Assembly: GCA_947168335.1 (NCBI GenBank)
Contig: CAMVLM010000027.1
Location: forward strand, 1 to 34,935
DNA from: an uncultured Butyrivibrio sp.
Lineage (GTDB): Bacteria > Bacillota > Clostridia > Lachnospirales > Lachnospiraceae
Length of the DNA: 34,935 nt
Direction: 5' to 3'
Made by a program: the position numbers and the translations under genes. The notes under the pieces are model-generated. The model worked only from the letters and a program-made list of their open reading frames with translations, was not told where the DNA came from and did no database searches. Of this stretch, positions 32,512 through 34,935 are shown piece by piece; positions within the stretch are counted from its first letter, which is position 1, and the number at the start of each line of letters is the position of its first letter.

Positions 32512-33344
32512 ATGAAGACAGCTTCGATTTGGGGAAGCTATTTATCGCTGCCACAGCATTGCTGTGTCTTTTTTGTGTATTTGGACATTCGTCCTTTAAT
32601 TCCAAAGCAAACGTGATAATTAATCCTGAAAAGGGAATGCTATACAGCCCTAATAAGATTATTTTCAATCCGGATTGTGATGGTATGTTTAAGATGTGTT
32701 ATGGCTTATCAGGCGTAATATCCCCAAGAAAGCTTGAAAAGAGTGTACTGCTTCCTGTTTATATGGCAATTGATAATAATTTTGACTATCTGGCAGATAC
32801 GCCTTATGCATATAAGGGGTTAATTCCTGATAATAAGAGTAATGCTTATATAGTAGTAAGTTTGTTGAAGAATAGAGAAGATAAATATAATGAGAACAAA
32901 TCCGATGGTTCAAAAAATCCCGGGACAGTCAATTCAAATGAAAAAGAGTTTTCTGTAAATGGTATTACATATAAGATCAACGCTGATAAAACAGCAACTG
33001 TAGTATCGATAAAAGCTAAGGGGAAGGTTAAGATCAATACTGTTTCTTACAATGGCACAAAATATGCAGAAAGCTCGATATCTGCAGGAGCCTGCAAAAA
33101 TAATTCCGGAATAACCACGCTTGAAATTGGTTCTAACGTTAAATCAATAGGAAAAAATGCTTTTAAGAGCTGTAAGAAGCTGCGAAAGGTTTCCATAAAA
33201 GCCAATAAGAAGCTTAACATCGGAAAAAGCGCATTCAGCAAGCTTTCTAAAAAGGCTACGATAAACATCAGTGGGGTTAAGGGTAATACAAAGAAAAAGC
33301 TTATTAAAGCAATAAAGAAGCAGACTAATGCTGCAGTGAAATGA
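32512..33344 (+). CDS. Secreted BspA-like protein with LRR_5-type C-terminus, probable -1 frameshift in the signal peptide
   Basis: The main frame (TTG 32529 to 33344, 271 residues) has no good start or ribosome binding site. From ATG 32512 (or 32503, reading MRLMKTAS) another frame gives MKTASIWG. Adding one G to the GGGG run at 32531-32534 joins them as MKTASIWGKLF, then the hydrophobic core IAATALLCLFCVF, a proper signal peptide. The mature protein has an unrecognised region (about 40-125), a linker (ENKSDGSKNPGTVNSNEKEF), then an LRR_5-type module (SNVKSIGKNAFKSCKKLRKV, SIKANKKLNIGKSAFSKLSKK). That module closely resembles the end of the BspA-like protein at 3610-4346. Likely surface adhesion or recognition. 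Confidence 0.75.
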
Positions 33345-33473
33345 GCTGATCATATAAGCTGAATGATATGTATGAATTTTAAGGGGAATCATAATGGAGA
33401 AAATAAATATAATAATTGTATGGATAAAAAGAATAAGATATGTGGTATAGTACTCCATTAAGAGGATAAAAAG

Positions 33474-34670
33474 ATGGTAACGTGTAGAGATATTTTAAAC
33501 TTACAACTTGATGGTGTCGAACTCATTGCAGGAGAATCCGGACTGGACAGAATGGTATCCTGGACATATCTTGTTCAGACCAGACCTTACGATGAACATA
33601 TGAATAATGGGAATTTTGCATTGCTTGTCATTGATGATGTCAGACACACAATGGAAGAAACTCATGAGATCATGGAAGAACTTAATAAACTGGGTATTTC
33701 AGGGCTTGCTTTATCTGTAGTTGATGATAGGGAAGCTATACCCCGTACATTGATCGACAGAGCGGAAGAATTATCACTTCCGCTTTTTTACGTGAGATGG
33801 AAGGGAGCTTCTTTTGTAGATATAGATCAGAGCATTGGCAAGCTGATCATGGAGACCGGTGTCCAGAACAAGCGTGAGGGCGATTTTTTATATAATCTTC
33901 TGTTTGGTTATGACATAAATAACAAATATATAGAAAAGATTTCCGGTCAGTTTGGTCTTGATTTTTCAAAACCCTACCGTGTTGGAATAATAATCGTTGA
34001 CAGAAAATACGGTATAAATCTTGAGCAGGACGAGCATACCTATGAATTCTATGGAAATTGCCTGAGCAGGGAAGTGACCAATATGGAAGGCCGTCCCATG
34101 TTTATGCGATTCCTGAATAAATTTGTTCTCTTATTTGAGGCAAGAGAGGACAAAGCCATTGAGCATGAGCTTGAGAAGGTGCTCAAGAAAATTGACGGTA
34201 ATGAGAGCTTCAGGAACAAGATTTCAGGAACCTGTATTTTAGGAGCGCCTTATTCTGACCCCAGGGATTTTGGAAAGAGCTATCAGCAGGCAAAAAGCCT
34301 TATTCCAAAGATCGGACTTTTACCTAATCCCAAGAAAAAGAAGGTATTAAGTGCCAGTGCCATGGGAATATACAAGTTTTTGTTTAATGCAGATAATCAG
34401 AGAGAAATTCTTGATTACTGCAATGAACGGCTTGAAAAGCTCGAAGAGTATGATCATGCTAACGGAACCTTTTTGATCGATACCTTACTGGCATATTACA
34501 TGAATGGATTTAATTCAGCCAATACAGCTAAGACTCTTTTTATACATAGAAACTCTCTGCAGTACAGGTTAAATAAGATTCAGGAGCTGATTGGCCTTGA
34601 AATGGATGATTACGTACGATATCTGGATTTAGTGAACTGCATCCTTGTTAAGAGAATGATGTTTATGTAA
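33474..34670 (+). CDS. PucR-family transcriptional regulator
   Basis: A 398-residue protein with the PucR N-terminal domain (MVTCRDILNLQLDGVELIAG, then LVQTRPYDEHMNNGNFALLV), a middle GGDEF-like region (about 160-290), and a C-terminal PucR helix-turn-helix (GFNSANTAKTLFIHRNSLQYRLNKI, split GFNSANTAKTLF / IHRNSLQYRLNKI). PucR of Bacillus subtilis controls purine catabolism; relatives respond to purines, amino acids or polyketide precursors. AGAGG precedes the start. The next gene on the same strand encodes a lipoprotein after a 162-bp gap with a palindrome and a terminator-like hairpin, a plausible target. Convergence with a purine role is inference only. Confidence 0.9.
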   Translation: MVTCRDILNLQLDGVELIAGESGLDRMVSWTYLVQTRPYDEHMNNGNFALLVIDDVRHTMEETHEIMEELNKLGISGLALSVVDDREAIPRTLIDRAEELSLPLFYVRWKGASFVDIDQSIGKLIMETGVQNKREGDFLYNLLFGYDINNKYIEKISGQFGLDFSKPYRVGIIIVDRKYGINLEQDEHTYEFYGNCLSREVTNMEGRPMFMRFLNKFVLLFEAREDKAIEHELEKVLKKIDGNESFRNKISGTCILGAPYSDPRDFGKSYQQAKSLIPKIGLLPNPKKKKVLSASAMGIYKFLFNADNQREILDYCNERLEKLEEYDHANGTFLIDTLLAYYMNGFNSANTAKTLFIHRNSLQYRLNKIQELIGLEMDDYVRYLDLVNCILVKRMMFM

Positions 34671-34696
34671 GATTGTGCAGATGATAATAACATGAC

Positions 34697-34711
34697 TGTG
34701 CATTGTGCACA
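34697..34711. promoter_or_regulatory. Palindrome TGTGCA-TTG-TGCACA, possible operator
   Basis: A perfect 6-bp inverted repeat with 3-bp spacer lies 26 bp after the PucR stop; a further TTGTGCA copy sits at 34674-34680. It lies in the gap before the lipoprotein gene and could be the PucR-type regulator's own binding site. No T-run follows, so it is not a terminator. Confidence 0.4.
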
Positions 34712-34756
34712 TTGTACCGGAAAGCGGATATAAATATTATATTACATATCAGCGAG

Positions 34757-34793
34757 GGCGCCGAAGAAGTAAAAAACTTCATCGGCGCCTTTT
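34757..34793 (+). terminator. GC-rich hairpin with T-run between pucR and the lipoprotein gene
   Basis: GGCGCCGA pairs with TCGGCGCC and GAAGT with ACTTC, with one A/A mismatch between, an AAAAA loop, then TTTT. A standard intrinsic terminator or attenuator. If the promoter of the next gene lies upstream near the 34697 palindrome, this hairpin would be an attenuator within its leader; otherwise it ends the pucR transcript. Confidence 0.75.
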
Positions 34794-34832
34794 CGTATAT
34801 AGGAATCTTTGTAGATGTAGGGAGGAAATATT

Positions 34833-34935
34833 ATGAAGAAAAAAATGATCGCAGCAGTTTTATCAGGAATCATGATGATAACCGGTATTACCGGATGTGG
34901 AGCAGCTACTACAGCAAGTAAGGATGCTGCAAAGG
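34833..34935 (+). CDS. Lipoprotein, probably ABC transporter solute-binding (5' end only)
   Basis: Only 34 residues are inside the window. They form a lipoprotein signal peptide: MKKKM, hydrophobic IAAVLSGIMMITG, lipobox ITGC with Cys22, then a short Ala/Thr/Ser linker. GGAGG lies 8 bases before the ATG. Such starts are typical of solute-binding lipoproteins; behind a PucR-type regulator a BMP/PnrA-type purine nucleoside-binding protein is a reasonable guess, but nothing in the visible part proves it. Confidence 0.75.
   Translation, partial: MKKKMIAAVLSGIMMITGITGCGAATTASKDAAK

Overview
The window (low-to-mid 40s % G+C by eye) looks like chromosome from a low-GC Gram-positive anaerobe, most likely a Lachnospiraceae member near Butyrivibrio/Pseudobutyrivibrio. 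This is inference from gene content: BspA-like leucine-rich surface proteins, a KtrAB-type potassium system, an ECF transporter S component, lipoprotein-type solute-binding proteins, L-lactate dehydrogenase, strong GGAGG-type ribosome binding sites, and some TTG/GTG starts. I see no tRNA, rRNA, CRISPR array, phage or transposase gene.

Layout. 1-1621 (-): a membrane-anchored, FMN-binding flavocytochrome-c/fumarate-reductase-type enzyme, cut by the window edge. 1972-3602: a SIMPL-domain protein and a NudC-like Nudix hydrolase. 3610-8552: a BspA-like protein with a probable frameshift, a MATE exporter, a free-methionine-sulfoxide reductase and a SNF2 helicase. 8549-11070: an amino-sugar locus in which nagA is intact, nagB has lost an internal block including the catalytic base, and a GH20 hexosaminidase survives only as fragments. 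11089-18131: a divergent LacI-type regulator and a complete alpha-glucan uptake operon (surface glucan-binding-like lipoprotein, cytoplasmic GH13 enzyme, solute-binding lipoprotein, two permeases; no ATPase gene, so a shared MsmX/MalK-like ATPase elsewhere is implied). 18180-20243: a second MATE exporter, then an ECF S component whose promoter has a palindrome filling the -35/-10 spacer. 20393-23782: KtrB-KtrA-PatB-small membrane protein. 23775-26255: a Crp/Fnr regulator divergent from an Fe-S protein and L-lactate dehydrogenase across a perfect 16-bp palindrome. 26392-28707: a CE1-like esterase, a small protein and a second LacI regulator. 28862-29384: a well-formed LacI-type operator/promoter that now drives only a deletion chimera of AtuA-like and CaiB/BaiF-like genes. 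29488-34935: histidine phosphatase, a hypothetical protein, membrane alpha/beta hydrolase, patatin-like lipase, a second BspA-like protein with a probable frameshift, a PucR regulator, and the start of a lipoprotein gene.

The most striking pattern is loss of coding sequence by clean internal deletions at three loci (nagB, GH20, AtuA/CaiB), together with single-base homopolymer frameshifts in the signal-peptide codons of both BspA-like genes. The deletions look like ongoing pathway loss with regulators and promoters left behind. The paired signal-peptide frameshifts could be phase variation, decay or sequencing error. No wholly new multi-gene system is evident; the best leads are these broken genes and several clean operator arrangements.
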